Notes: generated from the letters alone by a model not told the origin. A DNA stretch of 64,000 nucleotides from Halorubrum sodomense (GCF_900111935.1 NZ_FOYN01000005.1:86332-150331), one strand, 5' to 3'; positions 1 through 7,820 are shown, counted from the stretch's first letter. Made by a program: numbers and translations.

Positions 1-57
1 TGGAAGCGGATCGTGTACCCAATCGTGGAGAAGATTGAGGCGCAGACTCGATCGTAA
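1..57 (+). CDS. 3' end of an unidentified gene (partial)
   Basis: Frame 1 is open from the first base and ends with TAA at 55-57. It encodes an 18-residue tail with a plausible composition (ending IEAQTRS). The G/C bias at third codon positions fits a haloarchaeal coding tail. The rest of the gene lies outside the window, so no function can be given. It could be chance, because the stretch is short. Confidence 0.4.
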   Translation, partial: WKRIVYPIVEKIEAQTRS

Positions 58-84
58 TCTAGGTGCTCTGATATTTCAACGAGG

Positions 85-966
85 CTACTGTTCTTCCGGT
101 GATTTCTCTGTTGAACTATCGTCCAAGTCAATCAGGTAATCTGGATCTGGCTTTTTAATTGGCACCAACCAATCTGTATTCTCGTCATCATACTTCGGTG
201 GTGTGTTGTAGATGTTCCGCTGATCGCCCTCCAATACACCAATTTCTTCTAATATTTCATATGCCGAGTCGGTGAACCCTCTGGGGTCGTATTCAAATTC
301 AATGTCACCCCGCTCATACAGGTAGTCCGCCTTCTCGTACTCTGCTAAGTAAATCCAAGGAGCGGACTCGGCTGGAACCACCGTAGGGAACCGATTAAAG
401 ATTGCTGACCCGAAAAAGAACACCAGTTGACCTAATAATAAGACTCCCCCAATTAATTGGAGACTCGCCTGTATGGCGCTTCCGGCGAGGATCGCTGTCG
501 TTAGTAACGCTGTTCCAACGAGTGTGACTTTTGACGGCCAAGTGACGGCAAAACGGCCAATTCGGTAAAGCACGATTGCGAATTTTCCGGCCAGTGATTG
601 GTTAGCGAACCAGCTAGTAGAATATTCCAGCTTCCTGAACAAATCGTCTAACGTTTTTGGAGGTCTTCCCGGTTTCTTTTTAAATGTGAACAGGATACGG
701 TACCAGCGAACGACTCCGGAGTCTTTTGGACTACCTTCTGCTCCCTCAATACCGTAGATGCTCCGGCTTTCACCGTGTGTAATAATAGCACCTAAGAATG
801 TGAGTCCGAGCAAGAGAGGGAAATTACTCGCGCTGAATACACGACTCAAGACAGGTACTGGTAAATCAACAGGAAATCCGATTTCTCTATTGATGTAGAG
901 AAGGCTAAAGACTGGCAGATAAAATCCGCCGTATCTTATGTCCGCAGGGTTCGGAATACTTGCCAT
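85..966 (-). CDS. Hypothetical membrane protein with acidic C-terminal domain
   Basis: The 293-residue product has about four hydrophobic segments: two near the N-terminus (around residues 12-26 and 46-64) and a pair around 140-190. A basic linker (FKKKPGRPPK) lies between the pairs. A soluble acidic tail of about 95 residues follows, ending in DSSTEKSPEEQ. No family is recognised. Codon usage is AT-richer than in the core genes to the right, as in the 1745-3650 stretch, which suggests recent acquisition. The tail could be a cytoplasmic sensing or interaction domain, but that is inference. Confidence 0.6.
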   Translation of the reverse strand: MASIPNPADIRYGGFYLPVFSLLYINREIGFPVDLPVPVLSRVFSASNFPLLLGLTFLGAIITHGESRSIYGIEGAEGSPKDSGVVRWYRILFTFKKKPGRPPKTLDDLFRKLEYSTSWFANQSLAGKFAIVLYRIGRFAVTWPSKVTLVGTALLTTAILAGSAIQASLQLIGGVLLLGQLVFFFGSAIFNRFPTVVPAESAPWIYLAEYEKADYLYERGDIEFEYDPRGFTDSAYEILEEIGVLEGDQRNIYNTPPKYDDENTDWLVPIKKPDPDYLIDLDDSSTEKSPEEQ

Positions 967-1104
967 CCTTTTCTAGATGACCTAATCGAATGGACATAAA
1001 ATCTGTCCCGTCAAGGATCTCACAATCCGAGAACAGCCGCATCAAGATCCTCGCGCTCGGACACCGTAGGTCGATTTACGATCGGTATTTCGATTAGCTC
1101 AGAC

Positions 1105-1341
1105 TCAGACGAATGCCTGCGTCCGCTCCTCGGTGTGCTCGCTAACGACCTCGTCGACGCCCTCCCGGTCGACCATCGCCGCGTGTAGCGCTTCGGCGGT
1201 CGTCATCAGCTCACTCATATCGTCGGCCTCCTCGATCCCTTCCTCCCACGCTTCACGTTCACCGGGACGGAAGATTCCGTGATCGTCGAGAGCGGCGACC
1301 AATTCACGCAGATCCTCGCGATAGGCGGATTGGAGAGACAT
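1105..1341 (-). CDS. Small acidic hypothetical protein
   Basis: The 78-residue protein is predicted to be mostly helical and very acidic (runs such as EEGIEEADD), with no hydrophobic segment. It is divergent from the gene starting at 1431, and the two share a short promoter interval. Composition is typical of haloarchaeal proteins. No family is recognised. The ATG start at 1341 is the only plausible one. Confidence 0.55.
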   Translation of the reverse strand: MSLQSAYREDLRELVAALDDHGIFRPGEREAWEEGIEEADDMSELMTTAEALHAAMVDREGVDEVVSEHTEERTQAFV

Positions 1342-1375
1342 GTTTCACTTTTACTCAGCGCCCATGGCTTATGTC

Positions 1376-1386
1376 TTTATTTAAAA
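1376..1386 (+). promoter_or_regulatory. TATA box for the gene at 1431
   Basis: An AT-rich TTTATTTAAAA tract lies about 45-50 bases before the ATG at 1431. It overlaps the upstream in-frame ATG at 1371, so that earlier ATG would fall before the transcription start. This is why 1431 is preferred as the start. Confidence 0.5.
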
Positions 1387-1430
1387 ACCCGCTCCGTCCA
1401 TGTGTGCCGCCAAGTAGGACGCAGCAGACG

Positions 1431-1706
1431 ATGGTGGAGCAGCGCGCGAAGGAGCTGGAAGATTTCCGGCGGATGCTCCGGCCGGAGGCGGAGCAGGCGT
1501 TCGGCGAGGTGCTTGGGATGATGGGCGCCAACGCCGGCGCTGCGGATTACCTGGAGCCGGCGTCACCGCGGCGAGGGATGGACCTCTCGCTGTACATCGA
1601 GGCCGAGCTGGAGCGGCAGCGATTACAGCAGGAGGTGGCGGACTTGGAGGCCGAGATCGAGCAAATCAAAAAATACCTCGCCGGTGAAGCTGCCGTGAGG
1701 GAGTAA
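1431..1706 (+). CDS. Small coiled-coil hypothetical protein
   Basis: The 91-residue protein begins MVEQRAKELEDF and ends in a heptad-like, E/L/Q-rich stretch over about the last 35 residues (LERQRLQQEVADLEAEIEQ), which should form a coiled coil and probably dimerises. A 20-residue longer form from 1371 is possible but would start on top of the TATA-like tract. Function is unknown. It sits inside the accessory left region between unrelated membrane-protein genes. Confidence 0.55.
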   Translation: MVEQRAKELEDFRRMLRPEAEQAFGEVLGMMGANAGAADYLEPASPRRGMDLSLYIEAELERQRLQQEVADLEAEIEQIKKYLAGEAAVRE

Positions 1707-1765
1707 ACGACCCGCTTCGGAATTATTATCAATCTGTCTTTTCTTTGAATGATTTAATTAGCAAT

Positions 1766-2581
1766 ATGACCGGATCTCAAATGCTATTCCCACTACTACA
1801 ATTCGTAGCCTTAGTTGCTCCTGCGATCGCGATTCTGATGCAAGTCCTCGAAGAGAAAGATGGTAGGACTTCGTTTGCTCTCAGTTTACTGGAAGTAGCA
1901 CTATTAGCGATGATTTTTGGGAGTCTTATCCTTCTTGTCGAGTTGCTGGGAACAATAGAGAATACATTGACTGTGGGTAGTGTTCTGCTTATAAATGGGT
2001 CTCTACTACTGGCTGCCGTAGCAGTAGCTTGGAACTCTCTGAATCTTTCAGAGAAATTCAGCGGCACGACCGGCACTTCTCCAAACTTCAGAACCGTTAC
2101 TGTTCAAATACTTGAAATTGGACTGGTCCTCTCACTTGTGATTACAATGAACATTCTTGGATTCTTTGTCTTCGCAGAGTACCTACCATGGTTGGTCAAT
2201 GTTGGTCCGATATTCTCCAGTGAAATAATTGATCCCTCTCTCTATTATTCGATTATATTTGTGTTTCTCACCCTTAGAGTAGTTGTATACTTAGCAAATG
2301 TAGGCAAGATCCCAGTTTCAGATTTACAAGATAGCGTTTCGGAATCATTAGGATACGCAGTAGCATTTATAGTCCTGTTTCCAGCTTTAGGATTCGGTCT
2401 ATTCGCTATTTTTCAGCTTCTCATTCATAACCCTTGGATTACCGTAGCAAGGGGTAACGATGTGTTTATATTACCACATCTGTGGGCCCTCTTTGTTCTG
2501 GTTGCTCTATTTGCTGGGAACATGGATGATGAAGAAGACGAAGAAGACCAAGACGGCGGAAATAGTGAAAGCGGATCGTGA
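1766..2581 (+). CDS. Hypothetical polytopic membrane protein
   Basis: The roughly 271-residue protein has six or seven hydrophobic segments: around residues 8-28, 38-60, 66-86, 111-135, 158-175, 196-222 and 235-252. It ends in a short acidic tail (NMDDEEDEEDQDGG). An in-frame TTG at 1745 would add seven residues; the ATG at 1766 is preferred because TTG starts are rare here. The gene is strikingly AT-rich and poor in GC-ending codons compared with the window's core genes, a sign of transfer. It is convergent with the nuclease-like gene, leaving 8 bases between them. No family is recognised; it could be a membrane partner of that gene. Confidence 0.65.
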   Translation: MTGSQMLFPLLQFVALVAPAIAILMQVLEEKDGRTSFALSLLEVALLAMIFGSLILLVELLGTIENTLTVGSVLLINGSLLLAAVAVAWNSLNLSEKFSGTTGTSPNFRTVTVQILEIGLVLSLVITMNILGFFVFAEYLPWLVNVGPIFSSEIIDPSLYYSIIFVFLTLRVVVYLANVGKIPVSDLQDSVSESLGYAVAFIVLFPALGFGLFAIFQLLIHNPWITVARGNDVFILPHLWALFVLVALFAGNMDDEEDEEDQDGGNSESGS

Positions 2582-2589
2582 GAGATAGG

Positions 2590-3330
2590 TTATTCAAACT
2601 GTGACCTAACGTACTCAGGCAACGAACGAGCAGCAAATACTGGCGTAAACTCTGACGCCAATCGTCTCCTCATCTCCGGTCGAGAGATCTCTGAATCTCC
2701 ACTGATAACATCTTCCTGTCTAGCAATTACCCGAAGGGGTTCAATCAGGGAGGCTTCTGTCACTCTCTGTTTGGTCTCTCCTGTCCTGACATCCTTGGCC
2801 CAGAGCGACCAACGAATTCCGTCAGTCCCGATCGCTACGAGATATCTCTGATCTCTGCTCTTCAGGTACTTCGAGAAAGTGTTTGATTTGACGTAGGCCT
2901 TGATATCCTCAGTAGCCTTCTCAACCGCTGTTCCAGGCCTTTCTCTGTTAGCAGCCTTTGCCTCAAGGATACAGACGATGTCTTCAGACAGGTTCCTGAG
3001 TCGGTAGTCCGGACGGTTTCCCTCAATCTTCCGAAAGGTAGTTGGCCGCCGAACGAAGTGAGGTCCTTCGCCGTCGTATTTCTCTGAGATTGGGTTCAGA
3101 TAACCCAAACTGTGGAGTAGAGGTTCAATTAGGTACTGTTCGGTGAAATCTTCCGGCGCCTGGTGAATTTTGGGACCTGAGAGTTTTGAGGGAGAGTTGA
3201 GAACATCTTCTAACTCACCGCCCTCACCCAGCTCCTTGAATTTTCTCGGGAACACCTGTAACTGCTGGCAGACTCTTTCAGCGATGACTGGATGGGCTCC
3301 CAAGGCAGCGTTTTCCGACGTTTCGTTCAT
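2590..3330 (-). CDS. PD-(D/E)XK nuclease-like protein (type I restriction HsdR N-terminal-like)
   Basis: The 246-residue soluble protein has an arrangement typical of the HsdR N-terminal nuclease fold. An acidic residue in RPDYRL (Asp108) is followed, after a short loop and a hydrophobic strand, by ILEAKA (Glu123 and Lys125), matching D-X(n)-E-X-K. Upstream, EQYLIEPLLHSLGY (about residues 64-77) resembles the helix that opens many HsdR_N and stand-alone DNA nucleases. No helicase or methylase is seen nearby, so it is either an orphan nuclease or part of a small system. It directly abuts the regulator gene at 3331-3546, so the two form an operon. Family assignment is by motif only. Confidence 0.6.
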   Translation of the reverse strand: MNETSENAALGAHPVIAERVCQQLQVFPRKFKELGEGGELEDVLNSPSKLSGPKIHQAPEDFTEQYLIEPLLHSLGYLNPISEKYDGEGPHFVRRPTTFRKIEGNRPDYRLRNLSEDIVCILEAKAANRERPGTAVEKATEDIKAYVKSNTFSKYLKSRDQRYLVAIGTDGIRWSLWAKDVRTGETKQRVTEASLIEPLRVIARQEDVISGDSEISRPEMRRRLASEFTPVFAARSLPEYVRSQFE

Positions 3331-3546
3331 CTATCCGCTATCTGCTTCAACAGCCTCTGAGACTAGTTCCGTGTCCTCGGCGGCTAGGCTCATCAACCCC
3401 CGAATTACCTGTCCACGCGAGACGTTCATCGGAATCTTCCCCTCGATCTGTGCCTTCTTGATTGTCCGGTCGAACTCGTCTACGCTTTCGGTTGAAGCGC
3501 GAACGCTGATATTCTTCTTACCGTCTTGGCCGTCTCCCGACTCCAT
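3331..3546 (-). CDS. Small ribbon-helix-helix-like protein
   Basis: The 71-residue form starting MESGDGQDGK at 3546 is preferred over a longer form from 3618. The extra N-terminus of the longer form would read through the inverted repeats and TATA-like DNA of the shared promoter. The segment KNISVRASTESVDEFDRTI resembles the strand and first helix of a ribbon-helix-helix DNA-binding fold, followed by a second helix with VSRGQVIRGLM. The stop codon touches the start of the nuclease-like gene, so it is the first gene of a two-gene operon. It probably regulates that operon, acting on the repeats at 3603-3632. Confidence 0.55.
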   Translation of the reverse strand: MESGDGQDGKKNISVRASTESVDEFDRTIKKAQIEGKIPMNVSRGQVIRGLMSLAAEDTELVSEAVEADSG

Positions 3547-3602
3547 ACTATCCTCAAGGAAATAAGTGATTGAATAACCCCGGCACAATAGCACTCTGCT
3601 TG

Positions 3603-3632
3603 TGTGCTTAACAAGCACAAGATTTAAGCACA
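3603..3632. promoter_or_regulatory. Probable operator with three AAGCACA half-sites
   Basis: A perfect 7-base inverted repeat, TGTGCTT-AAC-AAGCACA, spans 3603-3619. A third copy, AAGCACA, lies at 3626-3632 in direct orientation. It sits between two divergent genes that both encode ribbon-helix-helix-like proteins. A TATA-like GATTTAAG for the rightward operon lies between the second and third half-sites. Binding by either protein would block transcription; that role is inference. Confidence 0.5.
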
Positions 3633-3655
3633 GTAGTGATTAAGTGATTCAACGC

Positions 3656-3853
3656 ATGGCGCTGTCAGTCAATGTGACCGTCAACATGCCGATGGAGATG
3701 GTCGACGACGTGACCGAACAGGCCGATGAACACGGAATGAGCCGTGCTGAGTACATCCGCTACCTGATCCGGCAGGCCGACGACTCGCCGTTCGCGGTGC
3801 CGGAGCAGTCGCTCAGCTCGGCGGACGGCGAATCGAAGAAGGGCCCCGCGTGA
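3656..3853 (+). CDS. Ribbon-helix-helix (CopG-like) protein
   Basis: The 65-residue protein has the RHH layout: a basic-poor strand (VNVTVNMPMEMV), helix 1 (DDVTEQADEHG) and helix 2 (MSRAEYIRYLIRQA), the last resembling the CopG/NikR helix. The ATG at 3656 is preferred over a GTG at 3644. Its stop overlaps the start of the next gene, and it is the first gene of a three-gene operon ending with the integrase. It likely controls the integrase operon or acts as an accessory DNA-binding protein. Confidence 0.65.
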   Translation: MALSVNVTVNMPMEMVDDVTEQADEHGMSRAEYIRYLIRQADDSPFAVPEQSLSSADGESKKGPA

Positions 3854-4128
3854 TGACCCCGACCAAAGAGACACCCTCAGGGCCCGTCGAAGACAACGCG
3901 AGCGACCGTAAAAAGCGTGCGGAGCGCGCCGCCACGCGCAGCGTGCCCGACGTGCGGAGACGCGACGACGCGGTGACTCGCCTCGTTAAGCTCCGCACCG
4001 CACACGGAACGAGAACGGTCGAGACCGCGGTCTCCCCGCTCGCGACCGACTCCGCCGCCGTCGACCTCGCACGGCGCCGCGAGGAGATCCCGCCGAGAGA
4101 GTTCAGAACCGGCGAGGTGGTCGCGTAG
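3853..4128 (+). CDS. Small hypothetical protein of the integrase operon
   Basis: The roughly 91-residue, arginine-rich protein begins MTPTKETPSGP and contains no hydrophobic stretch. Starts at GTG 3850 or ATG 3853 overlap the previous stop. Its own stop (TAG 4126-4128) overlaps the GTG start of the integrase by one base, so it is translationally coupled on both sides. The high charge and basic clusters (RKKRAERAATR) suggest nucleic-acid contact, perhaps as an integrase accessory factor. No family is recognised. Confidence 0.5.
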   Translation: MTPTKETPSGPVEDNASDRKKRAERAATRSVPDVRRRDDAVTRLVKLRTAHGTRTVETAVSPLATDSAAVDLARRREEIPPREFRTGEVVA

Positions 4129-5168
4129 TGGCGGACCTCGAACCGATCGAGCCGTCGAAAGCGGTCGACCTGTATCTGCGAGGCCGCGACGACATCAGCG
4201 AAAACACCCGCGAGTCCCAGCTCTACGACCTCCGCGCCTTCGTGGCGTGGACCGACGAGGTGGGCCTCACGAACATGAACGAGCTGTCCGGCCGCGACCT
4301 CTACGAGTTCCGCGTCTGGCGACGCGACGGCGGCTACTCCGGCGAGGAGATCGAGACCGTCACGCTCCGGGGAACGCTCGCGACGGTGCGCGCGTTCCTC
4401 CGGTTCTGCGTGACGATCGACGCCGTCGAAGACGAACTCTGGGACAAGCTCCCGCTCCCGGTCGCCGGCCGCGACGAGCAGGTGAGCGACAGCACGCTCG
4501 ACCCGGATCGCGCCGTCGCGATTCTGGAATACCTGGACAAGTACAACTACGCCAGCCGCCAGCACGTCATCCTGCTGCTGCTGTGGCACACCGGGTGCCG
4601 GTCGGGCGCGATACGCGGCCTCGATCTCGGCGACCTCGACCTCGACGGAACCCGAGCCCGCGGCGAGGGGCCGGCGGTCCACTTCGTCCACCGACCGGAC
4701 ACCGGCACACCCCTCAAGAACAAGGGGCCCGGTACGCGGTGGAACGCGATCAGTCAGGAGGTGGCGACGGTCCTTCGCGACTACATCGACGGTCCACGGA
4801 AGGAAGCGACCGACGAACACGGCCGGCGGCCGCTCCTGTCGACAAGGCAGGGGCGCATCAGTTCGTCGTCGATCAGGAGTACGCTGTACCGCGTGACGCG
4901 GCCCTGCTGGCGCGGCGAGGCGTGCCCCCACGACGAAGACCCGGACACCTGCGAGTTCACGGAGGCCGGCCACATGAGCCGCTGTCCGTCCGCACGCTCG
5001 CCCCACGACGTGCGGAGTGGCAGAGTCACGGCGTATCGGCGATCGAACGTGAAGCGCGACCTCGTCGAGGACCGACTCAACGCGAGCGACGACGTTCTCG
5101 ACAAGCACTACGATCGGCGCAGCGAGCGCGAGAAAGCGGCGCAGCGACGGAGGTACTTCGACATATGA
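4128..5168 (+). CDS. Tyrosine recombinase/integrase with a cysteine-rich insertion
   Basis: The 346-residue protein has an N-terminal SAM-like DNA-binding domain (about residues 8-105) and a C-terminal catalytic domain. Catalytic residues can be placed: Arg158 in HTGCRSGAIRGL, His293-x-x-Arg296 in SPHDVRSG, and nucleophile Tyr328 in LDKHYDRR. Just before HxxR lies a cysteine/histidine cluster (Cys260, Cys266, Cys275, Cys286), probably a zinc-binding insertion. The start is GTG, overlapping the previous gene. It should integrate or excise the accessory DNA to its left. No tRNA gene lies next to it, so the attachment site is not obvious. Confidence 0.88.
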   Translation: MADLEPIEPSKAVDLYLRGRDDISENTRESQLYDLRAFVAWTDEVGLTNMNELSGRDLYEFRVWRRDGGYSGEEIETVTLRGTLATVRAFLRFCVTIDAVEDELWDKLPLPVAGRDEQVSDSTLDPDRAVAILEYLDKYNYASRQHVILLLLWHTGCRSGAIRGLDLGDLDLDGTRARGEGPAVHFVHRPDTGTPLKNKGPGTRWNAISQEVATVLRDYIDGPRKEATDEHGRRPLLSTRQGRISSSSIRSTLYRVTRPCWRGEACPHDEDPDTCEFTEAGHMSRCPSARSPHDVRSGRVTAYRRSNVKRDLVEDRLNASDDVLDKHYDRRSEREKAAQRRRYFDI

Positions 5169-5221
5169 ATCGACAAGCACTACGACGCTCGGCGACGGGT
5201 AGCGACAGCAGAGATCATGCG

Positions 5222-5410
5222 TTCGGGGAGGGCGGACTTCCTTTTCAGCCGGTTTGTAGTGGCTGGAGATCGGCTTGTCCCCCGTCCTCGTGAGCGAAGC
5301 GAACGAGGGCTCGGAAGTCGCGCGCAGCGTAGCGAGCACGTCTTTCGGAGTTCAATTCGGGGAGGGCGGACTGACACTCAGCAACCGCTCGCTATCGCTC
5401 GCGGTTGCTG
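5222..5410. repeat. Direct repeats and hairpins downstream of the integrase
   Basis: A 17-base sequence (TTCGGGGAGGGCGGACT) occurs at 5222-5238 and again at 5356-5372. Between them lies an imperfect hairpin around 5287-5310 (CCTCGT...ACGAGG). Just after lies a perfect 10-bp stem, CAGCAACCGC at 5379-5388 with GCGGTTGCTG at 5401-5410. The 299-base gap 5169-5467 has no credible gene. The direct repeats may be recombination-site duplications, but no second att copy is visible at the left edge. Confidence 0.6.
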
Positions 5411-5479
5411 ACCGAGTTTCTTACCAGTGGCGAAGCGCCGAAGCGTTGATTTCAACCGGCGCACACCGTGCGCGTGCCG

Positions 5480-6136
5480 ATGTCGTTTCCGTCGACCATC
5501 GACTGGGACGCCCACTGGGAGGCGACGGACCGGGACGAGTTAGACGAGATGCGCGTCGCCGGCGAGCGGATGGTCAACCGACTGGAGCGGCTCTTCGACG
5601 GGTTCCCCGCGTCGCTGGCCGACGTCGGCTGCGGTCCGGCGTTCATGCTGTTCGAGGCCGCCCGCCGTCACCCGGACACGACCCTGTTCGGATACGATGC
5701 GGCCGCGTCCGTCGTTCGACGGAACCGATCGATCGCCGACGAGCGCGGGGCCGACGCCCTGCGGTTCGAGACGGCGCGGCTCCCGGAGTTGGACGTCGAC
5801 CGCCGGTTCGAGTGCGTCACGTGCATCGCCACGCTCCACTACGTCGCGGACGTCCGGTCGGCCCTCGACGCGCTGTACTCACGGGTTACGCCCGGCGGGC
5901 GCCTGATCTTCAACTACCCGAACCGCCGCACCAGACGGGCGTACTTGGAGGACCCGGACATCGATCCCGAGCGATTCGAGCTCGTGCTCGACGGCGAGAA
6001 CCTCCTCACCTACGAGGCGATCGAGGACGCCCTCTCTCGGAGGCCCCGGAGCTTCTGGAAGGCGGTCGACGAGGACGACTGGCGCTCGATCGGTCGGGCC
6101 AACCCCTGCGTGATCGTCGACAAGCCCGAGGGCTGA
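5480..6136 (+). CDS. Class I SAM-dependent methyltransferase
   Basis: The roughly 218-residue protein has the SAM-binding Rossmann signature: motif I in LADVGCGPAFM (about residues 45-55), an acidic strand-2 end in FGYDAA, motif post-I around RFETARLPEL, and the CIATLHYV strand/loop of motif IV. The substrate is unknown; the length suits a small-molecule methyltransferase. ATG at 5480 is chosen; GTG at 5468 would add four residues. It is the first core-type gene to the right of the integrase region. Confidence 0.8.
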   Translation: MSFPSTIDWDAHWEATDRDELDEMRVAGERMVNRLERLFDGFPASLADVGCGPAFMLFEAARRHPDTTLFGYDAAASVVRRNRSIADERGADALRFETARLPELDVDRRFECVTCIATLHYVADVRSALDALYSRVTPGGRLIFNYPNRRTRRAYLEDPDIDPERFELVLDGENLLTYEAIEDALSRRPRSFWKAVDEDDWRSIGRANPCVIVDKPEG

Positions 6137-6203
6137 TCCCGGTCGAGCGCGAGGCGGACGACACCACCACCCGATTTTTCACGACTCCCGGCGACGAGCG
6201 GGT

Positions 6204-7037
6204 ATGAGCCTTCGCTGGCGGTCGATCGCCGTCGTCCTCCTCGTCGTGTTCACCGGCTGCGCCGGCGCGCCGGTCCCGGACGTCGGCACCGACTCGCCGC
6301 CCGCCGACCTCGACTCGCCGCCCGACAATCCCAACGGCGTCGATCCGAACGATCCTGACGACACCGCCTGGACCGGCGCCGTCGTCCGCGTCGTCGACGG
6401 CGACACGATGGAAGTCGAGTTCCCGAACGGCGAGGTCGACACCGTCCGGCTGCTCGGCGTGGACACGCCCGAGACGAGCGCGGGGTCGACGGCTCCCGGC
6501 GAGTTCGAGGGCATCCCGGACACGGACGCCGGCCGGGCGCACCTCCGGGCGTGGGGCGACGAGGCGTCGGCGTTCGCGGCGTCGGAGCTCGCCGGCGAGG
6601 CGGTCACGGTCGTGACCGGCGGCGACCGCCGGGGGAGCTACGGGCGCCTGCTCGCGGTGCTGTACGTCGACGGCGAGGACTTCAACGAACGCCTGCTCAC
6701 GGAGGGGTACGCGCGGCTGTACGACACCGAGTTCGCGCTGCGCGACGCGTACGCAGCGGCCGAGGCGGACGCGATGGAGCGCGGGGCGGGGCTCTGGGCG
6801 TTCGACGAGTCGGACTACCCCACCGAGCCGAGCGAGGTCGACGACGCGGACCTCCCGCCGCTGCCGCCCGACGGCGACTACGACTGCGGCGACTTCGACA
6901 CGCGGGCGGAGGCGAACGCGGTCCTCGACCGGTCGCCGGGCGACCCGCACGCCCTCGACGCCGACGGCGACGGCGATGCCTGCGAGTCGTTCCGCCGGTT
7001 CGGGGTCGAAACGGGCGCTTCCCCTGCGTCGGCGTAA
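6204..7037 (+). CDS. Secreted lipoprotein thermonuclease with Excalibur domain
   Basis: The 277-residue protein starts with a hydrophobic signal and a lipobox (VFTGC, Cys at about 19), so it should be lipid-anchored outside the cell. Residues about 55-205 form a staphylococcal-nuclease (SNase) domain, with VVRVVDGDTMEVEF and VRLLGVDTPET carrying the typical Asp and Arg positions. After a Pro/Asp linker, the C-terminus (about 225-270) is an Excalibur-type calcium-binding motif, seen in DYDCGDF and DADGDGDACESF. It likely degrades extracellular nucleic acids. It stands alone, with the next gene 33 bases downstream. Confidence 0.88.
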   Translation: MSLRWRSIAVVLLVVFTGCAGAPVPDVGTDSPPADLDSPPDNPNGVDPNDPDDTAWTGAVVRVVDGDTMEVEFPNGEVDTVRLLGVDTPETSAGSTAPGEFEGIPDTDAGRAHLRAWGDEASAFAASELAGEAVTVVTGGDRRGSYGRLLAVLYVDGEDFNERLLTEGYARLYDTEFALRDAYAAAEADAMERGAGLWAFDESDYPTEPSEVDDADLPPLPPDGDYDCGDFDTRAEANAVLDRSPGDPHALDADGDGDACESFRRFGVETGASPASA

Positions 7038-7070
7038 CACACTTAAGAGCGCGCTCGGTACGGTGTCGTA

Positions 7071-7820
7071 GTGGCATCCCGACAGGGCGGGTCGGGGGAC
7101 GCGGAGCCCCTCGGGCCCGGATCGACGGAGCGTCGGACCGCTTCCACGACCGCCGCCGCGAGCCGAGAGGACGACGTGCGGCCTCGGTCGCCGCCGGAGT
7201 CGCCGGCGCGCCGCCGCGAGCGGGCCGGCCGACCCGACCGACCCACGGACTATCGGTCGGTCGATTCCGCCAACGGCGGAGAGGCGTCCGCCCGAACGCC
7301 GGAGGACCCTCCGGTACGCGACCCCTCCCTCTACGCGCTCACCGACCACTTCCGCGAGCGGCTCGAACAGCCGGGTCGGTACGTCTCGACGCGCACCGTG
7401 AGCGACGCGATCCGGAGCGGACAGCTCCGGTGGAACAACACCGACGGCTGGCGGTTCGCCCTCGTCGAGGGCGGCGTCCGCTTCGTCGTCGTCGTGAGCG
7501 ACACGGAGACGAACTCCCCGGTCGTCGTCACCGGGTGGACCGAGGTCGCGGACCGCGAGGCCGCCCTCGAGGCGTCCCGGTGGGACGGGGTCGACGTCGA
7601 CACCATCGCCGTGCGGGCCGCCCTGAGCGAGTCGGCCTCGACGCCGATTCCGGACCGGATCCGACCTCGGGCCGTGACCCGCCCGTTCGAGGTGGGCGCT
7701 CACCGCCTCGAAACCGCTCCCGGCGACCCCTTCGTGCGCTGTACCGACTGCGGCTGTCGGTTCCGCTCGAAGGAGGGGATCACCTCGCGACGGTGTCGGC
7801 AGCGGTCGCCGGGACGATAG
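7071..7820 (+). CDS. Hypothetical protein with C-terminal zinc-finger motif
   Basis: The 249-residue protein has a disordered, Arg/Ser/Pro-rich N-terminus (about 1-80). A conserved-looking domain of about 110 residues follows (LYALTDHFRERLEQPGRYV through VVVTGW). At the C-terminus, CTDCGCRFRSKEGITSRRC is a candidate zinc site. The GTG at 7071 is supported by a TATA-like CACTTAAGAG about 27 bases upstream, consistent with a leaderless transcript. Function is unknown. Confidence 0.6.
   Translation: MASRQGGSGDAEPLGPGSTERRTASTTAAASREDDVRPRSPPESPARRRERAGRPDRPTDYRSVDSANGGEASARTPEDPPVRDPSLYALTDHFRERLEQPGRYVSTRTVSDAIRSGQLRWNNTDGWRFALVEGGVRFVVVVSDTETNSPVVVTGWTEVADREAALEASRWDGVDVDTIAVRAALSESASTPIPDRIRPRAVTRPFEVGAHRLETAPGDPFVRCTDCGCRFRSKEGITSRRCRQRSPGR

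Noticed and set aside
5222..5372. att pair for the whole left element
   Set aside because: The two 17-mers enclose only about 134 bases downstream of the integrase, not the accessory genes; no second copy is seen at the left edge.
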